A stretch of DNA of 64,000 nt from Isoetes taiwanensis. Lineage: Eukaryota; Streptophyta; Lycopodiopsida; Isoetales; Isoetaceae. Position numbers and translations under genes: made by a program. The DNA lies in contig JAJEKV010000008.1 of the NCBI GenBank assembly GCA_021234155.1, positions 15,243,294-15,307,293 on the forward strand, in the 5' to 3' direction. The first letter of the stretch is position 1. Every line of letters starts with the position of its first letter. The notes beneath the pieces were generated by a model. That model did not search any database. It was not told the origin of the DNA and worked only from the letters and a program-made list of their open reading frames with translations. Shown here in pieces: positions 31,496 through 43,432 of this stretch.

Positions 31496-34297
31496 CATTC
31501 TTTTATGGTACTCATAAATGCCACGAAAAATTATCATTATGGCATTGCAGAATTAACTGCACATTTTTCCTTTGGGGTTTTTCTAATTGGGATTTGATAT
31601 AATCTATCGATATGCTTATTGGATTAATTTTCTTTGATTCCTATTCCGATGCATTTCCTTTTGAATTAGATTCCTTTGATTCCAATTCTATGCAATTCCT
31701 TCGACTCTAATTCTGATGCGATTTTTTAATGTTTCAATATAAAGTGAATCAATGTTACGACATGATGGAAGATCGTGTTGCAGACTGCTTTTGTGCCCTG
31801 CTTTCCATGAGCCAGATACTTGCAAATCCCAAATCTGCAGCAAGCCCATTGTCAAAAGCTTGTAAGCCAAGGGAAAATTGGAACAAAGTCGAAAAAGGTT
31901 ACAATTGATCATAAAGGAAATTTTAGAATAGGTTTTTGTATCTTGGAGATTTGCTGGACAATAGAATATATGGATATGCAACCAAAAAAAATATTGTAGA
32001 TGCGGGCAGGATGCCTTTTTTGGCTATTATAATTAGACGGAAATATCTCGGCCATTAAACGAAATGTGATCTTGGATTCAATATAAATATAATTTAGGAA
32101 GATACAAATTTTGCATTGCATTGTTAAGGATCGTGGTTGAAATTTGTTTAAGAGTGTAAGAACTCGTGATTCATTAACAATTTTTGCTGGCCAACATGAC
32201 ATTTAGTTGACCATCATGAATATACAAAATGTTTAGTATGTCGTTTCATCTACCTCTATGTTTCATATCTCATACCATTCAATATCATATATAGAATCTT
32301 TGGTCACACCTATCTCTAGTAACACAACATTGAGAAGTTGAATTTTGTTGATTAGAGAACAACACTAGGGGGCACTAGTGTTCGATGACATATTTTATGC
32401 CTAAGGGCATTGATAAATAGATCATGGGGCAACAATATATTTCTATGCCATGGGTCAAAGATGTTAAGACAATAACACAATAGTTTATTCAAACCATTGG
32501 AAAAAAGGTGAGCACCCATAAATCGGGTGTCTCATCATCGAGTACTGGACCCAGTGGAATAGGTAGCATCGAGTTTCCAGGTCTGTCGCCAGTCATTGCC
32601 ACGTGGCATTTCCATGTTGGCAAGAACCATTAACCCTAGTCACAGAACACCGGGAGGAGAGGAACGGTTTTGGGTGGAGAAATCATGGGCAATCAGCATA
32701 CAGATAAGAACATTTTTTTTGGAGATGTGGTTCATCAAGCTTCTGTCATTTACTTATGGCAGTGTGAATGAATTGTGGTGTTGTGCTTTGACTTTGTTGG
32801 CTGTACAAGGAAATCAGCCCCGTTTCTACATCAATTTGCAGAGGACGACAAACCACAGGTTGCCAAAACCTGCTTTACACTAGAAATTTGGCCCCAATAT
32901 GTGGGCGTGCCCCCATCTGCAGTTGCATCATTTACCAGATGAATCGATCTGTTTGAAAAATGCGAAGGATCAATTGCTCCAAAATTGCTGCAGATAATTA
33001 GACACTGATATAGCTCTATTTCTACTTAAATTTACGGCAACTCCGAGGTATTATGCTGTGGTTTTTGAATCGCGTGATGCTGAGGCTCTGGAATCTTGAC
33101 CATTTCTGAATGATTTGATTCAAGCATTGCCTTGTTCCTGGAGCATAATAAGGCACTAAACCGGAGAAGATTATCTCAGATTTAGCGGGCCGTAAATTGA
33201 AACCCACTAGCCTGGCAGTTTCTGCATACGTAATCAATTGGGCTTTTAGATCTTCTTATAATGCAGATCTGATGATCAAATCCTTCCATGTGTCACATGA
33301 TTATTGTAGGAATTTCATATCTGGAGGCCTGATTACATATACAAGCAAAGAATTTGCTCGTCTCAGTCTTTTTGACAGATCTGAACATACCTGAATTCTA
33401 AAAGCTTGCTTCATCCTTCTATTCTCAAATGTTATAGCATCCAGTCTTGCAGAATTCATCTGTTTGTCATTATGACAAAAACTCCACACGTATATTACAA
33501 CGGCGTGGCCTGCGAATATCCTGCAGCTAAGGACTTAGGAAGAAGCTGGAGCTGCAGCAGCCACCATCGCCAAAACACCGGTTAGCCCGTTTCCACAGTG
33601 GCTGCCCAGCAATAGAAATGACCGCCAGTTTACAACCAATAATGGGTTGGGAGTAGTTATTGGCATATTTTCAACATGTACGGGCATATACCTGGAATAT
33701 GCCACAACCCCACGTGGATGAGGATTTGCCCCCTTAGGGGCAATCCAAAAATTAATTATGCTAGCTTGCTCGTTATATTGGTCAAAGCATTTTATTAGAA
33801 CAAGAATTATTTTAGTAGAGGTTCGAGTCCTCGTATTATATATTCAAAAACCTTAGATGCACCTATATTTCATATTTCAAAATCATAGGTGCTCCAATAA
33901 TAAATAACCGTAATTGAAAATTAGGCGGACAAAGGCCCCAACATATGCTTTGGGCCATAAGATCGACAAATCTGATGACCCAAGTCATCAAGAGTGCACC
34001 CGTGTAGAATATATACTCAAATTAGAAATTCTTTTTCTAATCCAAAATGCCTTGGATTTTTATATTTTCTACCATGGCCTCTTTTGAGCAGAGATGAAAG
34101 TAACTTTAAAGACCATGCACGATGTAAGGGTATCACCACCTTTTGCAAGATTTTCTAACCTCATGACAAATCCTTACTACCTTCTCAACGAGTTTGATAT
34201 GAATCAATATTAATATAGATTATTCAGCTTCGGGAGTGTTAAGGGCTAAGCCAAATAGATAAGAGAGGCAAATTTCATAGAAAGGTTAGCTACCGAA
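31496..34297. other. no firm gene; two possible host exons (minus)
   Basis: AT-rich. On the minus strand 33480-33410 reads MNSARLDAITFENRRMKQAF and ends at a donor-like CAG|GTATGT, and 33250-33030 reads ITYAETARLVGFNLRPAKSE followed by GLVPYYAPGTRQCLNQ, both coding-like in composition. They could belong to one decayed host gene. I do not recognise it. Nothing else stands out. Confidence 0.25.
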
Positions 34298-34598
34298 TCT
34301 TAAATGTTCAAGGGTGATCTAACAAACATTTCTAAATATACTATATTTTTTTGAGTTCTTGAAGCAAGGTATACCCAATGAGATTGGGTATATATTTTTG
34401 GCTATCTCAGAATTGAGATAGGTAGATGGATCGGGAAGAGCGAGAGAACAAGGTCTGTGAATTTTGCCAACTGGGAGCGATTGAAGATGAGTGCTGCTCT
34501 TCAGAATTGTCCAGCGTTTACGCATATCCGGGCACAATATGCTGGATTGGTTACCCTAACCAACCGCTTTAAATGTGATATTGCACGACGCCTTTAGT

Positions 34599-34869
34599 CC
34601 CGGGGGATGCACACAGAAAAAACCGTACAAAACATGTGCGTGTACGGTAAGGGGTTTTTTTTGGGCCAAAACCGTACCATACGATACCATATAAGTATGG
34701 GAGGGGATTTTTTTTTGCTTTAATTCCATATATATTTGTAAGGAAATATGGTAGGGGTATATGAAATATAAGGGATATTTTTGTAGGAAAATCCCGTATA
34801 AGGGATAATTTCTCTTGACCCTATGCACGCACATGCCATATAGACTTCACATTGTGTGCACCCCCCGGG
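34599..34869. mobile_element. 271-bp MITE with 17-bp TIR
   Basis: Terminal inverted repeats CCCGGGGGATGCACACA (34599-34615) and the reverse complement of 34853-34869 match at 16 of 17 positions. The flanking duplication is CCTTTAGT (34591-34598 and 34870-34877), 8 bp, or 9 bp if the ambiguous G is counted. The interior holds ACCGTAC / GTACGGT stem words. There is no coding capacity. The superfamily is uncertain: 8 bp would suit hAT, 9 bp Mutator. Confidence 0.85.
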
Positions 34870-34981
34870 CCTTTAGTAAGGCCTCTAACATCATATATCC
34901 ATGATGTATTAGACATGTGCATTCAATTGTGTCCTTCATCCCTACATGTCATGGACAAATGTATAGTTTATTAGCGAGCCT

Positions 34982-35050
34982 CCTATTGCTAAAGTTTTCC
35001 CCTCGAAAACCCTCTGAGGCGAGGGTATTTTAATCGTGAACAGTAATAGG
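34982..35050 (+). other. conserved 3' RNA hairpin of RTE LINE (copy 3)
   Basis: CCTATTGCT (34982-34990) pairs with AGTAATAGG (35042-35050), with one wobble pair. Inside, GTTTTCCCCTCGAAAAC is a perfect small hairpin. The architecture is the same as at 8504-8570 and 12381-12440. Confidence 0.6.
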
Positions 35051-35164
35051 CCTATTCATTCTTTGTTTGGTTTAGTCTCCATGCACGAACGAATACAATT
35101 CAATTCAATTCAATTCAATTCAACTCTTAAATGTTCTAGGCTAGTTTAACAAACCTTTCTACAC

Positions 35165-36482
35165 TTGGCCCTCTATTATAATATAATGATTCTTTCCTTT
35201 GCTGTAACGAACTAATTCAAAGTATTATGGATTACATTATGTTGATTTTATCGTCCATGAAGACTAAATAGTCTATGAGATTAATGAAGTATCTATATCA
35301 AAGTTCTTGAATAAACTCTTTAAAATAGTTATTCTCAAAAACTTGCATGCTAAATTTTATTTCTTTCATATCATATATATCCCAAGCATTTCTTTACTAT
35401 ATATTATGTTTTAAAATGAGTGCAAGACCTTGACTCGATTCTTTCCAGTTCAATATGCTCTTTATCAGATTATGTGTAAAGATTAATCAAATATCGAAGC
35501 AACATAGCCTAAAATACCTGTTTAGAATGATTGCAAAAGGAACATTTGTTTGTCTTTTCTATAGATTGGAACTTCAAAAGGCAGCTAATGCATCTAGATG
35601 CTTTTGTATTGCTACACTTCTTTCTAAAAACAACATGGATCAAGAAGTGTGTAGTGTACTATGTAGTAACAACCCCTCGTCCCAAGAATTGACATTCACT
35701 ACTCTAAATCATCTCTAAATATTTTAAAGATATTAGGTGCACACATCATATGATGTTCTCTAAAGAAGGTAGCAAGGAATTTGAATTTGGGCAGGGCATA
35801 AAGTAGGGGAAATGACACACTTCAAGATAAAGCAAGATTATGTTGTTGGCTATGTAACTAAGAACATTGAACTATTTCTCTGATATGAGGAGGAGTCTTG
35901 TGACAAGCAGGTGGTAGGATCCTCTTCAAGTCTCTCAAGAACAGGAAAAGGCCAAACGACAACTCAGTGTAAGGATGTCATGACCCATTTGCGTGAGTCC
36001 TCAAGGCATGATATCTCAAGCCTCACGAGTCACGGCCTAGAACGCGTGGCCGTTTTTGCTTTGACCTGCCATAGCTTGTAGCGTGTCCATTTTGCTCAGA
36101 CGGACCATGGCCTTTTTGGCGTGACCCTATACAAAGGACCATCCAACTGCCATAGTTAAGTCCATCGCTTAGTTTTTTAGCAGATATTCTAGGAGTCGAT
36201 TGTTGCTTTACCTACCAGCACTTTTGCTATTATGGGCCCAAGCCATTGTACTATATATACCATAAGATTAGATTTAGAAGCTAGATAATGAGAAAGATTC
36301 AAGATCAATAGAATAATTTCATGTGGATTTATGACTAACTAGACAACATCAAATCTCATGGTCAATCAAGTAATACGAGTAATACCACAAAATGCTTGAA
36401 AACCACAACAATTACTTAGGCACTATTCATTTGGGCTTTGCCTCAGTAACTGAAGCTTGTCTATCCGATAGCACAAGCCTAT
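35165..36482. other. no gene recognised
   Basis: Noncoding AT-rich sequence. An 87-codon frame at 35455-35718 has no recognisable feature. 35990-36130 contains several GGCC/CGTG words but no clear repeat. Confidence 0.4.
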
Positions 36483-36953
36483 TGTTACACTTTCGAGCAC
36501 CCCATATCTTTGATTACTCCTTCAATATATAGGGCCAGACCTCACCGAATGGTGCAGATCCGGCCGCTCAGCAGAATCCATAGCATCAGGTGATCGGTGC
36601 TTCGACTCCTTCGGCCGTTTCTATATTCAAACTATTTGTTCCCTCCATTGAGTCCCTTAAGTTCCAAATTCCAAATTCATATTCAATGGTCTCATAACTA
36701 TATTTCACGTTCAATGGTCGTATAAAACTTTAACTTACCAATGAACTTGGGTCTTCCAGATGTGATCGTTCCTGCAACCTCATGCACTTCACCATTTGAA
36801 CTTAGATTAACAAACCTTCATATCTATAATGCTTTCATCACACCTATGTTCTATAAACCATAGGTTAGAATTGTATCATTCCCTTTGTCTACTGATCTCT
36901 CCTTCTTGCTTCTCATGATATCAGATAATTTGAAAGAACTTATTTTTCTAACA
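36483..36953 (-). repeat. putative copia 3' LTR
   Basis: The inner edge is well defined by the polypurine tract and the TGTTAG start. The outer edge is inferred from the TGTTA/TAACA symmetry only. No partner LTR in the window allows a check. Confidence 0.4.
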
Positions 36954-37032
36954 TTTCCCCTTTCTTTCAAAATGTCTGCCATATCATTTGTGCTGTTTAT
37001 AACTGTTACTGTAAGGTTTGACTATACTTCTT

Positions 37033-38790
37033 TTATTTGCTTTCCATAGCTGTAACTTTCCTGTTTTGATTGAAATCCATTACACCCAAGTTACCTTTGA
37101 ACTTTGTGAATTTAATTTCTGACAGACCTTTTGTGAGCACATCTGCAATCTGCTCATTTGTTCCAATATACTGAACTGATACAACATTCTTAGCCACCAT
37201 ATCTCTTATGAAGTGCACATGCAATTCTATGTGTTTTGTCCTCTGGTGTAGCACTGGGTTTCTTGTGATAGCTATGCAGCTTAGACTGTCTGAGTAAAGT
37301 ACTGTTGGCAAACTTTGACATACCTTTAATTCTTCTAGAAGGCGTCTTGTCCATGCAATCTCTTTAGCTGCCAGGGTTGCTGAGTTGTACTCAGCTTCTG
37401 CAGTAGACATGGCCACACAAGATTGCTTCTTGCTTTTCCAAGCAATTGCTGCTCCCCCTAACATCAAACAAAAGCCTGAGGTTGACTTTCTAGTATCTAT
37501 GTCACGACCCCAATCAGCATCTGCATAACCTTTTAATGTCAAATCATCATTAGAGTATGTAAGTCCATGGTTCATGGTATATTTCAGATATCTCAACACT
37601 CTTTTCCCTGATGGTTCATGGTATATTTCAGATATCTCAACACTCTTTTCCCTGCAGTCCAATGTTGGTAACCTGGGTTATTGCAAAATCTGCTCAACAG
37701 ACTTACAGTAAATGCTATGTCAGGTCTTGTACTATTTGAAATAAATAACAAGCAACCTATTAGCTCCCTATATGGGACATTTTCCATTTGAGCCATTTCT
37801 GTTCCTGTTTTAGGACTCATTTCTGCTGATAGTTTGAGACCTGGAGATAATAGGTGTCTTAGATATATTGCAATCTGTCATTTTAAACCTGCTAAGCATC
37901 CCTTGAATGTTGCATGCCTGGGTAATTGTCAGTCTCCTATTTCTTCTGTCCCTGTTAACTTCCATACCAAGGAATTTTTTCAATTCCCCTAGATCAATCA
38001 TTTGGTATTTATTCTTTAGTATTTGTTTGCAATGATCTAGGGTGTCCATGTCACTTGCAACCATTATGTTATCGTCCACGTATAGTGCTATGATACAGAA
38101 ATGGTTTCCCCTGTTTAAAATGTACATGTTCCCATCATTCAAAAACTGTATAAATCCTTGATCTTGCAAATATTTATCTATGCACTTATACCATAATCTT
38201 GGAGACTGTTTTAGGCCATAAACAGCTCGGTTTAATTTCCATACCATATTATCCCTTTTATCTTCAAACCCAGGTGCTTGTTTCATGTACACCTCTTCAT
38301 CTATTTCAGCATTTAGAAAAGACGTGCTCACATCCATGTGGTGCACTTCCAAGTTGTTTGCATTTGCATAGGCCAGCAAAATTCTTATGCTTGTTAGCTT
38401 TACAATGGGTGAAAAAGTTTCATCATAGTCTAAGCCCTTTCTTTGAGTGAATCCCTGTGCAACTAGCCTGGCTTTGTATTTTTGTTCACCATTTGCTCCA
38501 GTCTTTAGCTTGTAGATCCATTTGCATCCAATAGTGTTTTTGTCATCAGGTTTTCTTACAACATGATACGTGTTTGTTCTCACGAAAGCATTTATTTCCT
38601 CTTTCATTGCTTGCTCCCAATTTGCTGATTCTTCTGTCTGCATGGCTTCCTCATAACTCATAGGTATCTTTGGCTGGGAGACAATACGGACCTTATTTTG
38701 TATTGATCTTGTTGCATGTCATCAGTTGAGTGCCCCTTGTTGGTGGATACCTGTGGATAATAATCTTCCACTTTGTGCCTCAGTTCATCC
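37033..38790 (-). pseudogene. Ty1-copia pol (RT and RNase H)
   Basis: The main open frame (37810-38661) starts in the linker before RT and shows WIYKLKTGANGEQKYKARLVA, then VHHMDVSTSFLNAEIDEEVYM, VYGLKQSPRLWYK and the catalytic ALYVDDNIMVAS; copia RT uses YVDD, intact here. LGELKKFLGMEV follows. The next frame (37593-37820) has RELIGCLLFISNSTRPDIAF. The last (37033-37662) holds RNase H with GYADADWGRD, KSTSGFCLMLG, STAEAEYNS and KHIELHVHFIRD. The usual Tyr before the first RNase H Asp is present. A 44-bp exact tandem duplication (37567-37654) breaks the frame between RT and RNase H, and another frameshift is near 37815. Upstream parts are missing. Confidence 0.95.
37567..37654 (-). repeat. 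exact 44-bp tandem duplication in copia pol
   Basis: 37567-37610 and 37611-37654 are identical. 44 is not divisible by three, so the copy shifts the frame just upstream of the RNase H domain. Perfect identity suggests a recent event or an assembly artefact. Confidence 0.95.
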
Positions 38791-38826
38791 ATTAACTCAA
38801 CGACGCTGGAGGTTAGCAGGAATCTT

Positions 38827-41800
38827 TTTTTTTTTTTTTTTTGAGAGTACGAGATGATTTTTTCATTAATTAAGGAAATACATACATAGTAGTTTGGAAA
38901 CCTTCATAGATAGGTTTTACCAAATCAAAATGAGGAAAATACCAAAAGTTTAAATAGTAGTTCAGCAACACAATATTCAGTCAAAGTCTAGTCAAAATCC
39001 AGTTAAACTTCTTGCTCAAGTCTTGTCGAATACTTGAAATCTGGGATTTAGTGGTAATCTGTTTGTTTCAGAAGAGCAACTGATCCAGGAAAATAAGTTC
39101 ATCCAAAAAGGTAACTCCATGAGATGTCCAGACAGCAAGCATGCCTCTGCTAACAAACCTGCAAAACCAAATAAAACTATTGCACCTCAGAGGAGGCAAT
39201 ACTGTCAATGTATATGTCATCAGGGATGGTAGGAATCTTTGGGTCATCTGATGGCAGTATGGAAGAGTTGGTTGTAGGATTGAGTGAAAGAATCAAGCAG
39301 CTTCCCATGACATAGGAGTCGGCCATCCAAAGATTATCCCTTATTAATCTGAAAAATCTCACAACCATAAGAAGAATAAGGGTGCCATAAGCATCGCCTA
39401 ACATTCTCGCGGAGTGTAGTACATCCGCCTCAGACTCCGCCGAATCTTTTTCAAAGAATTCGTGATGGTTGGAGTTAATGAACGAAAACATATAGAACAT
39501 TTGCATGACTTCCCTTGTGTATATATCAGCCCAAATCCTTTCTCTTGCCTTACTGATTTCATTGTCCCCGATCATTTCTCTGACTGACCACTGATTATGA
39601 GGGGGGAACTTGACCTGGTGTTCATGGATTCTCTCATCCCCATACAACTTAACTTCAAACCTATCTCCGCCATCTATCAAATTTTCTTTTCGATGACCTC
39701 TCAAAAAGCTCCATGTACCCTATGGGCAAGAATTCAGAGAATTTGTATAAGATAGATTGAATTGAAATCAGTTAAAATACCCTTTGAAAAATACCAATTT
39801 GGTTCCAAAGACTGGCCATAGTTGTCGAAAAAACAAATTTTTATGTGCTGTTGCACATAACTCAACATCATATTTAAAATGAATCTTGATCCAAGTTGTA
39901 GAGAAATTTTTGTGACCATAGAGACATCTGTTTCTAGACTTCCAGATATTCCATAAAGCTAGATAGATAATAGTATTGTTATATGGATTATTGGTTTGAA
40001 GTAACCCAATGATAGAGCTTCACATGGACACCAAAATAATGCTCAAACCATCTCCAAAAGGCCCCGAAGTTTAGGGCGTAAGAAAATATGTTCCATACTT
40101 TCCACATTATTGCAATTTAGAGGGCATAAGGGTGAAATATTTGGATCCCTCTTGGAGAAGGTTTCCAGGCAAGAAACACTTTTATTTGCAATTAGCCAGA
40201 TGAAGAAGGAGATTTTATTTGGAGAATAAGAATTCCAAACATTAGATATCAAAGATTTGAAGGCAGCAATATCCAAGTTCCAAGAATAGGCAGATTTAGC
40301 AATGCTAGCATTTTGATTTAGATAGTCATAGATAAGAGAAACCTTGTATCTAGATTTATTGCATAGATGCCAATCAGATGCTGAATTATGAGCAACAGAA
40401 GGAATTTTGTCTCCCATAACATTCTTGATGTGAAGATATATCTTTTTATCAGTAGCTGTACCATTAATCTTCCTTCTCAGGCAAGTCCAAGTAATCCATC
40501 TGTTGTTGTACCAGAGATCTCCAATAGTAGTGATAGCTGAAGAGGCCCACCTTTTGTAAATCTGAGGATGCTTGAGGGCAAGAACATGATTAGGATGATC
40601 TTTAAAGATAGGGGACCAAAAAATAGGCATGGCAAGATGAGCAGAATTGACTTGTGCATAAGAAAAAGCTGGAGAGATATTATTCCAAGCTTTAATAAAA
40701 TTTCTCATCAGAGGAGAAGTGTTTGGAGCAATATGGAGCTCACAAAATGCAGAATCAGGAAGAGCATGAGTCACAGATGGATGCCCAGCAGGATTACTTT
40801 TAGAGATCCAGTAATTAATGAAGATAGAAGCAGCACTTGAGGATCCATTGATAGCTTTCCAAATAAATTTACCAGCAAGTGCTTGAGCTTGTTTATGTAG
40901 GATTTTACAGTTGAGACCACCCTCTTTTTTTTTCCTGGCAATAGTGTCCCAGTTAACCTGGTTATTTCCATTCCAAATGAATTGCCTAATGATCCTCTCA
41001 ATTTGCTTATAGATAGTTGCTGGAGCCACCAGAGCAGAGGAAAAATAAACATGTGAGCTGGCAAGCACAGCATTGGCAATTACAACTCTTCCAGCCAGAG
41101 ATATACTGTTCCTATAGATATGAAGCTTGGCACGGATTTTTTCAACAATAGGAGTCCATAAACCAGAGAGGTTTGCATTCAAGGAGAGAGGCATGCCAAG
41201 CAATTTAGTAGCTTGATTAGTAGTAATGACATTAATCCCTGCAATTTGAGAGTTTGGAATATCAGCCATGATGCTACATTTATCCAGATTTAAGTGTATT
41301 CCAGATGCAGCACTGAAGTCTTTGACAATATTTAAAAAAGCAGAGATATTGTTAAGATCATTCTTGAGGAAAGTAAAGGTGTCATCAGCATATTGAAGCA
41401 TACTTAGAGAATTAACATTATCAGGAGCCTTCAGACCAATAATATTTCCATTATTCTGATGAAACATTACTACTTTAGTCAATAATTCAGTCACAGTAAT
41501 GAAAAGGTAAGGAGCAAGTGGACAACCTTGTCTCACTCCTTTAGTGAGAGGGAAGAAAGTGGCTGGGGAACCATTGATAAGAATAGCTGAACTGGATCTT
41601 TGATTGAGTCCCATAATTAGCTTAACCAGATCAGGATCAAATCCAAGCTTGAGCATAGCAAAATTGATGAAATCCCAATTAATAGTATCAAAAGCCTTTT
41701 TAAAATCAAGTTTAAGAAGAATGCAATCCTGATTTGAGACTTTGTTCCAGTGCAAACCCTCCATGGCAGCCACATAGTTTTCCAAGATGAACCTATTAGG

Positions 41801-43432
41801 CAAGAAAGCTGATTGATTCAAACTTATGACCTTTTGCAGATGATCTTTTATCCTTGATGCAATAATCTTAGCACAAATTTTGTAAGAGGTATTAGTTAAT
41901 GAAATAGGCCTCCAGTCAGAGAAATTACTAGGTTTATCAACCTTAGGGACTAAGGTGATAAAACCACTAGAGATAGATGGATGAAGATGGCCCGAGTTCC
42001 AAAAGCCTTTGATAAAAGCCATTAGGTCATGCTTGATTGTATCCCAGAAATGGAGATAAAATTCAGGAGGGAAGCCATCTGGCCCAGGTGATTTACCATG
42101 CTTGAAGCTCTTTAGGGTAGCTAAAACTTCCTCTAAGGTAGGCAGGCTGTTTACAGAAGACTCCATTTTAGGGTGATCAGGTGGAATAATTTGATTAATA
42201 AGATCCATGAATTTTCTAGCTTTTGTTGTCTCAGAGATGTCACTGGAGATTTCCTGGGTGAAGAGCTTGGAATATTTGAGGGAAAAGAAATTGGAAATAT
42301 CTCCAGGATTGTTTAAGATAGAGCCATGGTCATCAAGCACATCAGTAATAGAATTTCTGATCTGTCTAGATTTAGCTGCTCTGTAAAAGAATTTGGAACA
42401 ACCTGAATCCATTTCAGTAGTACTTGATCTTGCATTTAATAGCAGCCCCTTTGGCTTCAAGCTCTTCAATGAGTTTGATTTGCCTTTCGATATCTTCTCT
42501 TCTTGGATATGCAATAAAGCATTAAGAGGATTGTTTTGAAGGGCCATTCTAATATCCCTCATTTTCTGAAGCAGCATGTTTTTTTCAGCCATTTTAGATT
42601 TATGGAGGGAATTAGACCAAGATTTGATCCAAGATTTAGCAGATTTAATCTTGAAGTAAAACTCCTTCATAGAATTATGATCTGTGACAGGAGGCATGCT
42701 GGAATAGAAAGTTTTGAATTGATCACAAAAGGCCTCAGAGTGGAGAAGACTGGTGTTAAACTTATATGGAATATTACCAGCTCTAGGGAGAGAAATTTGA
42801 TGATTAGTACAGAGGAACTGTGGTTGGTGATCAGAAATGGAGACAGACTCATCAGATATAACATAGGCATTATCCCAGAAATTTGAATTGGAAGCATTCA
42901 GGTAAAATCTGTCTAAGGCACAGTATACTCTAGCCTCACCCTTTCTCTTATTTGACCAAGAATATTTGGCAGTAGAAGAGGGAATAAGAATGAAAGAATT
43001 TTCATCCATAAAATTATTCCAGTTGTTTTTTTCCAGCCTTGTCATATTGATCTTACTCCCAAGCTTTTGATCCCAAGAAGGAGTATTATTGAAATCACCT
43101 GCAAGTATCCAATCTGAGACAACTTGATTCTTTATCCAATTATTCATGTCAACCCAGAGAGCTTCCCTGTCCTTAGGATTACTAGAAGCATAGATATTAA
43201 TAAGACCAAAATAATTATCTTGGACCTTAAAAATCGTGACCTGCCACATATTAGTAGGACTGTTATAAAAGGATATATTTTCCATGTTTTTCCAAATCAT
43301 GCAAATAGCACCCGAGGTTCCATTAGCTTCTATCCAAATAGAGTTACTACCAGGGATTATCCAATCACCTAGATTAGCACACTCAAATTTCTGGAGCTTA
43401 TGCTCTTGGAGAAGAATGACATCAGCTTTGTA
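38827..43432 (-). mobile_element. L1-type LINE, 4.6 kb, 13-bp TSD
   Basis: Flanked by TAGCAGGAATCTT at 38814-38826 and 43433-43445. Poly(A) of the element is the T-run from 38827, and the element reads on the minus strand. It is slightly 5'-truncated: the endonuclease starts at its fourth strand and there is no ORF1. ORF2 is open for 1,129 element codons, followed by a frame-shifted C-terminal end, an unexplained 175-codon frame (39177-39704) and about 330 bp of 3' UTR. It belongs to a different family from the other L1-type copies here (different 3' UTR and zf-RVT). It landed at the joint between copia sequence and an older LINE fragment. Confidence 0.95.
39177..39704 (-). CDS. unexplained ORF in LINE 3' region
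   Basis: 175 open codons between the end of ORF2 and the 3' UTR, inside the TSD-defined element. The frame opens after a stop at about 39722; the first ATG is internal. The sequence is hydrophilic and charged at first (GGDRFEVKLYGDERIHEHQVKF), then helix-like (EVMQMFYMFSFINSNHHEFFEK, LILLMVVRFFRLIRDNLWMA), and ends in an acidic/proline tail (PSDDPKIPTIPDDIYIDS). No domain recognised. L1 elements normally have no such frame. It may be a captured host sequence, a family-specific accessory protein or a chance open frame. Confidence 0.35.
   Translation of the reverse strand: MRGHRKENLIDGGDRFEVKLYGDERIHEHQVKFPPHNQWSVREMIGDNEISKARERIWADIYTREVMQMFYMFSFINSNHHEFFEKDSAESEADVLHSARMLGDAYGTLILLMVVRFFRLIRDNLWMADSYVMGSCLILSLNPTTNSSILPSDDPKIPTIPDDIYIDSIASSEVQ

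Larger units (their letters stand above)
34338..35124 (+). mobile_element. RTE-type LINE 3' copy, long diverged TSD, split by MITE
   Basis: Plus-strand remnants read RIEIGRWIGK-like and CEFCQLGAIEDE-like around 34410-34495, then ALQNCPAFTHIRAQYAGLV (34495-34550), the RTE C-terminal Cys-rich region. The 3' UTR with the conserved hairpin (34982-35050) ends in (AATTC)n at 35097-35124. The flanks 34298-34337 and 35125-35164 are about 80 % alike (TCTTAAATGTTC, TAACAAAC, TTTCTA), which I read as an old TSD of about 38 bp. A 271-bp MITE at 34599-34869 interrupts it. Confidence 0.75.
36483..38813 (-). mobile_element. Ty1-copia retrotransposon, 3' half
   Basis: Contains the RT-RNase H end of a copia polyprotein, a polypurine tract (GAAAGAAAGGGGAAA on the minus strand, 36954-36968) and then an LTR-like start TGTTAGAAAAAT at 36953. 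The LTR's other end is taken as TGTTACACTTTC at 36483 on the plus strand because it mirrors TAACA; this is tentative, since the second LTR is missing. The upstream half (gag, protease, integrase) is gone: the element meets L1-type sequence at 38814/43433. Confidence 0.8.

Noticed and set aside
42536-43372. Plus-strand open frames within the 38.8-43.4 kb LINE
   Set aside because: They are antisense to the intact-looking ORF2 and have no domain.
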